Shown here: positions 38,453 to 46,447 of the stretch, piece by piece | How positions within the stretch are numbered: position 1 is the stretch's first letter | Layout: each line of letters starts with the position of its first letter | Origin: DAITQM01 sp036832975 | GTDB lineage: Bacteria > Pseudomonadota > Gammaproteobacteria > Xanthomonadales > Wenzhouxiangellaceae | Length of the DNA: 64,000 nucleotides | Assembly: GCA_036832975.1 (NCBI GenBank) | Contig: DAITQM010000004.1 | Coordinates: 57,687 to 121,686 of the forward strand | Reading direction: 5' to 3' | Position numbers and translations under genes: made by a program | Notes under the pieces: model-generated | Database searches by the model: none | Told to the model about the DNA's origin: nothing | The model's input: only the letters and a program-made list of their open reading frames with translations

Positions 38453-39268
38453 TCACTGACTGATGTCCCGAATCGCCCCCGCCCTTTCCCCCGCCAGTGG
38501 GGACTGGGGTGGGGCCATCGCCCGGATCATGGTGCGCTGGCGGCGAACCTCGAACAGCACGACGCCGGCGGCGACCGAGACATTGAGGCTCTCCACCCGC
38601 CCGGTGAGCGGAATACGCATTTGGAAATCGCACAATTCGGCAGTCAGGCGGCGCATGCCGTGTTCCTCGGCGCCGAGAACGACGGCCAACGGCCGGTTGA
38701 GGTCGTGCTCGTAGAGGGTCTGCGCCGCCTCGCCGGCCGTTCCGGCAAGCCACAGGCCGCCCTGTTTAAGACGGCGCAGCGCCCGCGCCAGATTGACCAC
38801 GCGGACCAGTGGCAACAATTCCGCGGCGCCAGCCGCCGCCCGGCGGGCGGCGGGCGTCAGCTCGGCGGCTCGGTCGCGCGGTATCACGACAGCGGTCGCA
38901 CCGGCCGCTTCCGCCGTGCGCAGACAGGCGCCGAGGTTGTGCGGGTCGGTGACCCCATCGAGCACCACGACCAGCGGCTCGGCCGCGGCGGCGATCAACG
39001 GCTCGAGATCCCCCTCGTCGAGGAGGTTATCAGCCTCGAAACTGACCACCACGCCTTGATGGCGGACCGCGGGCAACAGGCGATCGAGGCCGGCCTGATC
39101 CAGTTCATGGCTGCGCACGCCAGCGGCGGCGGCTTGCCGGCGCAGCTTTTCGAGCCGGGCGTTTCGCGTTCCGGCTTTGAACCAGATATCGCCGATCCGC
39201 TCCGGTTTATGGCGCAGCAAAGCGGCCGCGACGTGGATGCCCGCGGCCCGTTCGAGTTGGTGTTTCAT
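38453..39268 (-). CDS. rlmB: 23S rRNA (guanosine-2251-2'-O)-methyltransferase
   Basis: SPOUT-class rRNA methyltransferase that modifies Gm2251 in the peptidyl-transferase P loop. It has the N-terminal SpoU substrate-binding domain (IHVAAALLRHKPERI) and a C-terminal trefoil knot with DPHNLGACLRTAEAAGA, GAEEHGMRRL and PLTGRVESLNVSVAAGV. At 271 aa it is slightly long because of a Pro-rich C-terminal tail. It overlaps rnr by 4 bp, the conserved rnr-rlmB order. Confidence 0.95.
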   Translation of the reverse strand: MKHQLERAAGIHVAAALLRHKPERIGDIWFKAGTRNARLEKLRRQAAAAGVRSHELDQAGLDRLLPAVRHQGVVVSFEADNLLDEGDLEPLIAAAAEPLVVVLDGVTDPHNLGACLRTAEAAGATAVVIPRDRAAELTPAARRAAAGAAELLPLVRVVNLARALRRLKQGGLWLAGTAGEAAQTLYEHDLNRPLAVVLGAEEHGMRRLTAELCDFQMRIPLTGRVESLNVSVAAGVVLFEVRRQRTMIRAMAPPQSPLAGERAGAIRDISQ

Positions 39269-41469
39269 ACCGGTTCCAAAAGTTCGAGATCGATTTTATC
39301 GTCTTCCAACCGCACCGCGGCCAGCCGGACGCGCACCGCGTCACCCCACCGGTAAAGCCGGCCGCTGCGTTCGCCTCGCAGGTGCTGGGCGAGAGGGTCG
39401 AAATGATAATAATCGCCGGGCAGCGTGCTGATGTGCACCAGGCCGCTGACCGGCGGCGCGGCCAGCTCGACGAACAAGCCGAAACCAGTGACCCCGCTGA
39501 CCATGCCGGCGAACACTTCGCCGACACGACCTTTGAGGTAAACGCACATCAACCGCTGCCTCACCTGGCGCTCGGCCTCCTCGGCGCGGCGCTCGGTAAA
39601 CGAGCAATGCTCGGCCAGATCGCCCAGCGCCGTAGGGCGTTCGCCGCCTGCTGTACCGTCGCCGAGGTGACGGAGCAGCGCGCGGTGAACGAGCAGATCG
39701 GGATAGCGGCGGATCGGCGAGGTGAAATGGCAATAGGCATCGAGCGCCAGACCGAAATGCCCTTCGTTCACGGGCAAGTACACCGCCAGCGCCTGGGCGC
39801 GGAGCAGCATCGCATGGACCAGGTCGTGGTTCGGCCGGTCGCGCACGGCCTCGGCCAGCGCCGCGAAATCGGCCGGCGCAGGCCGCTCTTTCCAGTCGGG
39901 TTTCAGCCCCTGAGCGCGCAGAAACGGCACCAGGGTTTCGAGTTTGACCGGCGGTGGCGGGTGGTGGACGCGGTACAAAGCCGGAATCTCGGCGGCCAGC
40001 AGGGTGCGCGCCGCGCAAACGTTGGCGGTGATCATCGCCTCTTCGATCATCCGGTGTGCGGTCAGCCGCTCCGCCACCACCACGTCGGCAACCTCGCCGT
40101 TTTCAGCGAAGACGATTTTCGCCTCGCGGCTATCGAAATCCAGCGCCCCACGCCGCCGGCGCCGCCGATCCAACGCCTGCCACAGCCGATAGAACGCGCG
40201 CAGCGAATCGCCGACCGCGGCGCCCTCGGCACCCGCCGGCAACGCGCTGATGTCCTGCCGCGCCTCAGGCGCTGCGACAGACTGTTCGACCTGCTGGTAG
40301 GTCAAACGCGCGTGTGAGCGGATCACCGCCCGGTAAAAGCGGCTCGCCTCGACCTCGCCGTGGCGATCGATGTGCATATCGCAGACCAGCGCCAGGCGCG
40401 GCCGCTCCGGCTTCAGCGAACACAAGCCGTTGGAGACCGCTTCCGGCAGCATCGGCAACACGCGGTTCGGAAAATACACCGAGGTGCCGCGCCCGCGCGC
40501 CGCGGCATCGAGCACGCTGCCGGGGCGCACATAGTACGCGACATCGGCGATGGCAACGATCAGCCGCCAGCCGCCGCCCGCGGGCGCGCAATAGACCGCA
40601 TCATCAAAATCGCGCGCCTCCGGACCGTCGATCGTCACCAGCGGCAGAGCCTGGAGATCGTCGCGGCCGGCAAAATCGTCCACCGCCGGATCGTCCGGCA
40701 ACCCGGCCATTTCAGCCGCCACCTCCGGCGGCCATTCATGCGGTAGCTCGTGACTGTGAATCGCGATCTCCACCGCCATCCCCGGTGCTCCGGCCTCGCC
40801 CAGCACGCGCTCCAAAACGCCGACCGGCGGCGCCCCGTCCTGCGGCGGCTCGACGATGCGCGCCACCACGATCTGCCCCGGCGAGGGCTGCGCCGCTTCG
40901 CTCGCGCGCAGCACCACATCGAAACCCAAACGCGGGTCGTCGGGCGCGACAAACGCCACTCCGCCGCGCTCGAGATAACGCCCGACCACCTTCGAAACCG
41001 CCCGCTCCAGCACCTCGACAATCTGCGCCGTCGGCCGGCCGCGCCGGTCGAGCCCGGTAATGCAGCACAAAATCCGGTCGCCGTGCATTACCTGGCGCAT
41101 TTCCCGGGGACTGAGATACAGCCAAGGCTCGCCCTCGTCGGGCACCACGTGGCCATGCCCCTCGGCACTGGCGTGGACCCGGCCGTGGATCAAATCCATC
41201 CGCTCCGGCAAGCCGAAAGCACCGCGCCGATTGCGCACCACTCGGCCCGCCGCCGTCAGGTCGGCGAGCAGCCGATCGAGCGCCGCCCGATCCGTAACCT
41301 GCAACGCCGCCGCAATCTCGTCGCCGCCGAGCGGCCTGCCCTGCACATACAACCAGCCGATCAGGTAATGGTCGCTTGGCGCCGGCGCTGCCGGTGGCTG
41401 CCGCGCACCGGAACGCCGCCGCAGCGGGTGGCGGGCCGATCGGTGGGGGCGCTTGGAAGGCTGGGTCAT
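39265..41469 (-). CDS. rnr: ribonuclease R
   Basis: Processive 3'-5' exoribonuclease for structured RNA and rRNA quality control. The 734-aa protein has a basic N-terminal tail, a helix-turn-helix domain (PLGGDEIAAAL), cold-shock domains, the RNB catalytic domain with GPEARDFDDAVYC and SNGLCSLKPERPRLALVCDM, and a C-terminal S1 domain (LKGRVGEVFAGMVSGVTGFG). The Lys-rich tail of E. coli RNase R is missing; the protein ends just after the S1 domain. It is first in the rnr-rlmB operon and divergent from tRNA-Leu. Confidence 0.95.
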   Translation of the reverse strand: MTQPSKRPHRSARHPLRRRSGARQPPAAPAPSDHYLIGWLYVQGRPLGGDEIAAALQVTDRAALDRLLADLTAAGRVVRNRRGAFGLPERMDLIHGRVHASAEGHGHVVPDEGEPWLYLSPREMRQVMHGDRILCCITGLDRRGRPTAQIVEVLERAVSKVVGRYLERGGVAFVAPDDPRLGFDVVLRASEAAQPSPGQIVVARIVEPPQDGAPPVGVLERVLGEAGAPGMAVEIAIHSHELPHEWPPEVAAEMAGLPDDPAVDDFAGRDDLQALPLVTIDGPEARDFDDAVYCAPAGGGWRLIVAIADVAYYVRPGSVLDAAARGRGTSVYFPNRVLPMLPEAVSNGLCSLKPERPRLALVCDMHIDRHGEVEASRFYRAVIRSHARLTYQQVEQSVAAPEARQDISALPAGAEGAAVGDSLRAFYRLWQALDRRRRRRGALDFDSREAKIVFAENGEVADVVVAERLTAHRMIEEAMITANVCAARTLLAAEIPALYRVHHPPPPVKLETLVPFLRAQGLKPDWKERPAPADFAALAEAVRDRPNHDLVHAMLLRAQALAVYLPVNEGHFGLALDAYCHFTSPIRRYPDLLVHRALLRHLGDGTAGGERPTALGDLAEHCSFTERRAEEAERQVRQRLMCVYLKGRVGEVFAGMVSGVTGFGLFVELAAPPVSGLVHISTLPGDYYHFDPLAQHLRGERSGRLYRWGDAVRVRLAAVRLEDDKIDLELLEPV

Positions 41470-41496
41470 GTGGAACGATTTAACAGTGATTTGCGC

Positions 41497-41502
41497 TATA
41501 AT
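41497..41502 (+). promoter_or_regulatory. TATAAT -10 element upstream of tRNA-Leu
   Basis: A perfect TATAAT in the rnr/tRNA-Leu divergent gap, about 150 bp before the tRNA. No good -35 at 16-18 bp. Assignment to the tRNA transcript is inference. Confidence 0.35.
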
Positions 41503-41583
41503 TATGGCCGATCGTCCAGTTGAGGGCGATCAAACACAGCAGCCCCTTGACGTGAGGGCGCGTACAGGATACCTTCTTCACGC

Positions 41584-41649
41584 CCGGTGCGGTAACCCCT
41601 TGCCGCACCGGACAGTGGCTGGAGCCCTACCCCTTGGGGTTCCAGCCAC
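41584..41649 (+). other. two tandem hairpins directly 5' of tRNA-Leu
   Basis: Hairpin 1 has a 9-bp stem CCGGTGCGG/CCGCACCGG (41584-41611). Hairpin 2 has GTGGCTGGA/TCCAGCCAC (41615-41649), extended inward by a wobble and three GC pairs. The second ends 5 nt before the tRNA 5' end. They could guide RNase P or other processing, or be a small RNA; no T-tract follows either. Confidence 0.45.
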
Positions 41650-41654
41650 GCCTT

Positions 41655-41995
<341 letters not shown>

Positions 41996-42034
41996 TGTTC
42001 TGTTTCTACCGCAACAGTGCCTTTGCCGTGGTCT

Positions 42035-42054
42035 TTAACCCAATAGTTGCATAA
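42035..42054 (+). repeat. dispersed repeat, short copy 2
   Basis: TTAACCCAATAGTTGCATAA, one mismatch from the end of the repeats at 31638-31680 and 62987-63028. Confidence 0.55.
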
Positions 42055-42095
42055 ATTTTGCTCGAATTCATCAAATTCACTATAGAATCATATAG

Positions 42096-42536
42096 TTATG
42101 ATGCTGTTAGCTGGAAAAACGAATTCACCAGCTTATCGACGCGATTAGCTATCTCCTTCGCCACGCGCAGCAATGCGCCAACCAGTTGCTCATCCACATC
42201 CATGTCACCCTCGTACTCGGCCAGATTGCGCTTGCGGTGCGCCTGATCGAGCACGCGCCACTGTTCGTTGGGCAGGTCGATCTTGTGTTGCAGGCACTGG
42301 AACACCAGGTAACGGGATTCCGACCGGTAGCCCCGGAAGCGCAGTGCCGCCAGAGCCAGTGCATGGGCGGCGTTGTAGGCCAAGTCGAAACGGCTCTCCA
42401 GGCTGAGTTCTTTCCGCCCGGCGTCTTCCAGCCGGCGCAGACCGGAACGCAGCAGGCCCTGACATTCGGCATCCGCCGGTGGCTCGGCCTTGAGCTGGCC
42501 GATGCGCACCAGGTTATCAAGCTGCGGATGGCTCAT
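42096..42536 (-). CDS. HEPN domain protein (toxin-like) of a HEPN/MNT pair
   Basis: A 146-aa all-helical protein of the HEPN superfamily, many of which are RNases. It has the helical signature FDLAYNAAHALALAALRFRGY and a late motif KRNLAEY (R103, N104, Y108) in the position of the HepT RNxxxH/Y active-site motif; Tyr rather than His at the end should be noted. It follows the HTH-MNT gene with a 20-bp overlap, the usual order antitoxin then toxin. Function as a toxin is inference from family and pairing. Confidence 0.75.
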   Translation of the reverse strand: MSHPQLDNLVRIGQLKAEPPADAECQGLLRSGLRRLEDAGRKELSLESRFDLAYNAAHALALAALRFRGYRSESRYLVFQCLQHKIDLPNEQWRVLDQAHRKRNLAEYEGDMDVDEQLVGALLRVAKEIANRVDKLVNSFFQLTAS

Positions 42537-43188
42537 TTTCGTTCCCTATCAGGACCAGGTGATCGCCGGCCAGAACGCGCGCGAGGAAGGGGTTGCCGGA
42601 CGCCTTGCGATCCGCGTACTCCCGCGGTGTATACAGGGTGGGGTTGATCTTGCGGTCCAGGTCCGCTTCCACCAGTGCCAGGGCCGCGTAGATGTCCTCG
42701 AGTGTGATGCTATCGGCGACGATCAGGATGTCGATGTCGCTGGTTGCGGTATCCATGCCCTTCGCCACGGAGCCATACAGCAGGGCCAGGTTGATGCGGT
42801 CTTCCAACGGGGCGAGCGCCGCGCGGATGGGCTCGGCCAGCGCCACGGTCTTTCTCACCAGGCCGCGCAGTTCCTCGAAGACCGGCGAGTCTGGATTTGC
42901 CTGGTAGTGCTTCTGGTTGCCGATACGCTTGACCGTGACGAGGCCGCTGGACGTGAGCCGCTTGAGCTCGCGCTGGACGGCGCCGGAACCGGAGCCGGTC
43001 CGCTCGATCAGTTCGGAGGCGTAGAAACTGCGGCCGGGCTGGCCGAAGATCAGGGCCAGCACCCGCTGCTGGGTGGTGGTGAACAGCGCATCGGCCAGGC
43101 TGGTGGGTGCGGCCTGAAGATCGGCCGCCGCCTTGCGGCGGGCCGGTCGTGAATTCCTGGTGGCGGCAGTATTACCCATTTCGGGCAT
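42517..43188 (-). CDS. minimal nucleotidyltransferase with N-terminal winged helix (MNT antitoxin-like)
   Basis: A 223-aa two-domain protein. The N-terminal part is a winged helix (QQRVLALIFGQPGRSFYASE; SGAVQRELKRL; GLVTVKRIGNQKHY), and the C-terminal part is an MNT nucleotidyltransferase with GSVAKG and SDIDILI (about 139-156). MNT proteins neutralise HEPN toxins by AMPylation; the fused HTH suggests self-repression. Three in-frame starts compete: TTG 43209, ATG 43188 and ATG 43179; they overlap two palindromic operators. The ATG at 43188 is chosen without strong ribosome-binding-site support. Confidence 0.78.
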   Translation of the reverse strand: MPEMGNTAATRNSRPARRKAAADLQAAPTSLADALFTTTQQRVLALIFGQPGRSFYASELIERTGSGSGAVQRELKRLTSSGLVTVKRIGNQKHYQANPDSPVFEELRGLVRKTVALAEPIRAALAPLEDRINLALLYGSVAKGMDTATSDIDILIVADSITLEDIYAALALVEADLDRKINPTLYTPREYADRKASGNPFLARVLAGDHLVLIGNENEPSAA

Positions 43189-43208
43189 TCTAATGCCCAC
43201 TTTGGGCA
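43173..43208. promoter_or_regulatory. twin palindromic operator at the start of the HTH-MNT gene
   Basis: TGCCCA-CTT-TGGGCA (43194-43208) is a perfect palindrome and TACCCA-TTT-CGGGCA (43173-43187) a near match, with centres 21 bp apart, two helical turns. They overlap the start codon region of the HTH-MNT gene and are the likely binding sites for its winged helix. Confidence 0.6.
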
Positions 43209-43447
43209 AATGGCAAGTGGCGCTGGAAATTAAGAAAAAAACCGCGCAAGTCCACAGAGACGGGCGGCAGCGAACTGGCGCAATGCCAGCCTCAATGCGG
43301 CTTTGCTGATTCCCGTTTCAATGCAAAAGCCTGCAAAACCCACTCATGCGGCCACTGACCAGCGGAACGGTCGGTCGGCCAGCGCTCAACCCGCGGTCCG
43401 CGCAACGCGGATCGTCCAGGGGCGCCATGCATGGGAATCATCTCAGA

Positions 43448-44209
43448 TTATTTCGCGTCCTGGTATTTTTTCAAGAAGGGCTCGACGAATTCGAGCGGCA
43501 GCGGGAAGACGAGGGTGGTGTTTTTTTCGGCGCCGACTTCGACCAGGGTTTGCAGGTAACGCAGTTGCAGGGCGCCACGGGCCTTGGCCAGTTTCTCGGC
43601 CGCCTCGACCAGTTTATCGGCGGCTTGTTGTTCGCCTTCGGCGTGGATGACTTTGGCGCGGCGCTGGCGTTCGGCTTCGGCTTGTTTGGCGATGGCGCGG
43701 ATCATCGATTCATCGAGATCGACGTGCTTGATTTCGACGTTGCTGACTTTGACGCCCCAGCCATCGGTCTGGCGGTCGAGAATGGCCTGGATGTCGGCGT
43801 TGAGCTTGTCGCGCTCGGCCAGCATCTCGTCGAGGTCGTGCTTGCCAAGCACGGAGCGCAACGTGGTTTGCGCCAGTTGGCTGGTGGCGTCCATGAAACG
43901 TTCGACGGCGATAATGGCTTTTTCCGGGTCCACCACGCGGTAGTAGATCACGGCGTTGACCTTGACCGAGACGTTGTCGTGGGAAATCACATCTTGGGTT
44001 GGGACGTCCATCACGACGGTGCGCAAATCGACGCGTACTATCTGCTGGATGACGGGAATGACGATGATCAGGCCCGGCCCCTTGACCTTGTAAAATTTGC
44101 CGAGAAAAAAGATCACACCGCGCTCGTATTCCCTGAGCACTTTGAAAGTGTTGAGCAACAAGGTGATGACGAAAACCGCAATTGTCAACCAGAACGTGAT
44201 ATTAAACAT
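43448..44209 (-). CDS. slipin/stomatin-like SPFH (band 7) membrane protein
   Basis: Membrane scaffold protein of the prokaryotic slipin type. At 253 aa it has one N-terminal membrane segment (ITFWLTIAVFVITLLLNTF), the band 7 domain (LREYERGVIFFLGKF; RTVVMDVPTQDVISHDNVSV) and a C-terminal helical region (KQAEAERQRRAKVIHAEGE). It overlaps nfeD by 8 bp; NfeD1b proteases and slipins form conserved pairs, with the protease cutting the slipin C-terminus in archaeal examples. That 3' part (LPLEFVEPFLKK) is present here. Confidence 0.92.
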   Translation of the reverse strand: MFNITFWLTIAVFVITLLLNTFKVLREYERGVIFFLGKFYKVKGPGLIIVIPVIQQIVRVDLRTVVMDVPTQDVISHDNVSVKVNAVIYYRVVDPEKAIIAVERFMDATSQLAQTTLRSVLGKHDLDEMLAERDKLNADIQAILDRQTDGWGVKVSNVEIKHVDLDESMIRAIAKQAEAERQRRAKVIHAEGEQQAADKLVEAAEKLAKARGALQLRYLQTLVEVGAEKNTTLVFPLPLEFVEPFLKKYQDAK

Positions 44210-45599
44210 GTCGTGATCCTCCGCTTGCGCTGTTTTCCAGCGGTTCGACCTCTAACACCAATCCGTCAACGCGCAATACTTTGACCCGCGCTCCGCGGTC
44301 GATCGGTAATGCCGAGCGGGCGCTCCAGTCCTCGCCTTCCAGATGGACGCGGCCGTGGCCGTCTACGAACGGCTCCACGGCTTCGGCAAACCGCCCGAGC
44401 ATTGTTTCCACGCCGCTGACGCGCGGCGCGCGCTGTGCCCTGACGGCGAGATACATGACGCCGAAAAAGAGCAACGAAGCGCCGGCCCCGATCGCCGTGA
44501 CGAAACCGATGGGGATGCTGAATCCGGGTACACCACGATCCATCAGGATAATGCCGCCGAAGACGACGGCCACAATGCCGCCGATACCAAGTATGCCGAA
44601 ACTGGGAACGAACAATTCGGCCAGCAATAGGAACGCGCCGACGGCGACGAGTGCGACGCCGGCCCAGTTGACCGGCAGGATCTGAAAGGCGTAAAAGGCC
44701 AGCAGCAGACAGATGACACCGATCACGCCCGGCACCAGCGTGCCGGGGTGGTAGCCTTCGAGCGCCAGCCCGTAAATACCGATGAGCAGCAGCATGTATG
44801 CCAACGTCGGATTGGTGATGACGGCCAGGAGTTCACTGCGCCAATCGGGGACCAGCGTTTCGCGGCGGGCCCCGGCAGTGTGCAAGGTAACGAGCCCGGC
44901 TGCGGTTTTTATTTCACGGCCATCGACCTGCGCCAGCAGATCGTCGATATCGTTCGCCACAAGATCGATGACGTTTTCGGCCAGCGCTTCGCTGGCGGTC
45001 AGGCTCACCGCTTCGCGCACCGCTTTTTCCGCCCATTGCGCATTACGCCCGTGGCGCTCGGCAAGGCCACGGATATAAGCGGCGGCATCTTCCAACACTT
45101 TGCGGCTCATCGCGTCGCCGGCCGGCGCGGCGCCCTGGCCGTCTTTCTGCTGGTCTTTTCCTTCGTCGCCGTCGTCCGCCGGTTGTTTAGAAGGAAATGG
45201 TATGCCGCCGATCGGCACCGGCGTGGCGGCGCCGAGATTCGTCGACGGCGCCATCGCCGCGATATGGCTGGCGTACAACATGTAGGTGCCGGCGCTGGCG
45301 GCGCGCGCCCCGGCCGGTCCGACCCAGATCGCCACCGGCACCCGGGCGTTGAGGATTTTATTGATGATGTCACGCATCGATGCATCGAGGCCGCCGGGGG
45401 TGTCGAGGCGGATCACGACCAGGCCGGCGCCTTCGTTCTCGGCGCGCTCGATGCCGCGGACCACGTAGTCCCGCGTCGCCGGACCGATCGCATCGGCCAC
45501 TTCCAGGATATAGACGGACACCGGCTGTCCCGGTGATGGCGGCGCGGCAAGCAAAGCACCGCCGGTCAGAAGTGCGGCAATAAAAGAGTGTGGCTTCAT
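44202..45599 (-). CDS. nfeD: NfeD family membrane-bound serine protease (ClpP-class, NfeD1b)
   Basis: Ser-Lys dyad membrane protease partnered with slipin. The 465-aa protein has a signal peptide, a ClpP-like periplasmic domain with the catalytic Ser in AASAGTYMLYASH (GARAASAG) and probable Lys in SRKVLEDAAAY, then four to five membrane helices and a C-terminal OB-fold NfeD domain (FVDGHGRVHLEGEDWSA). A Lys/Gln/Asp-rich insertion (ADDGDEGKDQQKDGQGAA) precedes the catalytic lysine. It is first of the two-gene nfeD-slipin operon. Confidence 0.92.
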   Translation of the reverse strand: MKPHSFIAALLTGGALLAAPPSPGQPVSVYILEVADAIGPATRDYVVRGIERAENEGAGLVVIRLDTPGGLDASMRDIINKILNARVPVAIWVGPAGARAASAGTYMLYASHIAAMAPSTNLGAATPVPIGGIPFPSKQPADDGDEGKDQQKDGQGAAPAGDAMSRKVLEDAAAYIRGLAERHGRNAQWAEKAVREAVSLTASEALAENVIDLVANDIDDLLAQVDGREIKTAAGLVTLHTAGARRETLVPDWRSELLAVITNPTLAYMLLLIGIYGLALEGYHPGTLVPGVIGVICLLLAFYAFQILPVNWAGVALVAVGAFLLLAELFVPSFGILGIGGIVAVVFGGIILMDRGVPGFSIPIGFVTAIGAGASLLFFGVMYLAVRAQRAPRVSGVETMLGRFAEAVEPFVDGHGRVHLEGEDWSARSALPIDRGARVKVLRVDGLVLEVEPLENSASGGSRHV

Positions 45600-45721
45600 C
45601 GCTTGTCCAATCCGTGGGCCGAACCGGCGGTACCTGGAGATGCCACCGCGCCCTATTCCCGGATTCTACACGATCCGCGCCGGCTGGTCGTTGAAAAGCG
45701 TTCCTGTGCAGCCTACCGGGT

Positions 45722-45880
45722 TTAACAGGTTGTTGAAAATGGGCTCTCCTGCCCTTTTTCAAGTCGCGAGTCCGGTACATGCCCGGACTCGCTCTCGCCG
45801 GATCAAGCACTGCCGCGCTTGATCCGCGTGCGGAACATCCCTGTTCCACCTTAACCGGCTGTTTTTCAACAGCCTGTTAA
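45722..45880. mobile_element. 159-bp MITE-like multi-hairpin element
   Basis: Terminal inverted repeats TTAACAGG-T/C-TGTTGAAAA (45722-45739 and 45863-45880) enclose four separate hairpins: GGGC/GCCC (45741-45754), a 10-bp stem GCGAGTCCGG/CCGGACTCGC (45766-45792), GGATCAAGC/GCTTGATCC (45800-45825) and GGAACA/TGTTCC (45832-45847). The fold is cloverleaf-like. It has no coding capacity, so transposition would need help in trans. It ends 11 bp before the first possible start of the next gene. Confidence 0.7.
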
Positions 45881-45962
45881 GATATTCCGAATGGAAAGCC
45901 GCGCTGCACTCGCCGCCCTTCTCGCAACCGGCCTGGCGAGCGCCGCCGATGGAGGTGTCATC

Positions 45963-46433
45963 ATGCGTATTTCGTCTTCCGCTTTCGCCGCCAACGGCAT
46001 GATCCCTGCCAAATACACTTGCGACGGCGACAATGTTTCGCCGCCGCTCGAATGGTCCGGGATTCCGGACGGCGCCAAGAGCCTGGCGCTGATCGTCGAT
46101 GATCCGGATGCCCCCGACCCGGCGGCGCCGAAAATGGTCTGGGTGCATTGGCTACTTTACAACCTGCCCCCGGACAGCCGCGGTCTGCCGGAAGGCGCGC
46201 GCCCCGGCGAACTGCCAGAGGGTACGCGCCAGGGGATGTCCGATTTCAAACGCCCAGGCTACGGCGGGCCCTGCCCGCCGATCGGCCGGCACCGGTATTT
46301 CCACAAGCTGTATGCACTCGATGTCGTACTGCCCGATTTGAACACCCCGGACAAGCGCGCCCTGGAAGCGGCATTGGGCGGGCATGTGCTGGCGCAGGCG
46401 GAACTGATCGGCACCTATTCGCGGCACCGTTAG
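45963..46433 (+). CDS. YbhB/YbcL family Raf kinase inhibitor-like (PEBP) protein
   Basis: PEBP-fold protein with the bacterial signature CDGDNVSPPLEWSGIP, ALIVDDPDAPDPA and the GRHRYFHKLYALD anion-binding segment. The role is unknown; anion/phosphate binding is typical of the fold. The ATG at 45963 has GGAGG 7 nt upstream and gives 156 aa, the usual length. An upstream ATG at 45891 would add 24 residues that look like a signal peptide (SRAALAALLATGLASAADGG), making a periplasmic form; that start lies 11 bp after the MITE and has no ribosome-binding site. Confidence 0.88.
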   Translation: MRISSSAFAANGMIPAKYTCDGDNVSPPLEWSGIPDGAKSLALIVDDPDAPDPAAPKMVWVHWLLYNLPPDSRGLPEGARPGELPEGTRQGMSDFKRPGYGGPCPPIGRHRYFHKLYALDVVLPDLNTPDKRALEAALGGHVLAQAELIGTYSRHR

Positions 46434-46447
46434 CCGGATGAAACCCG

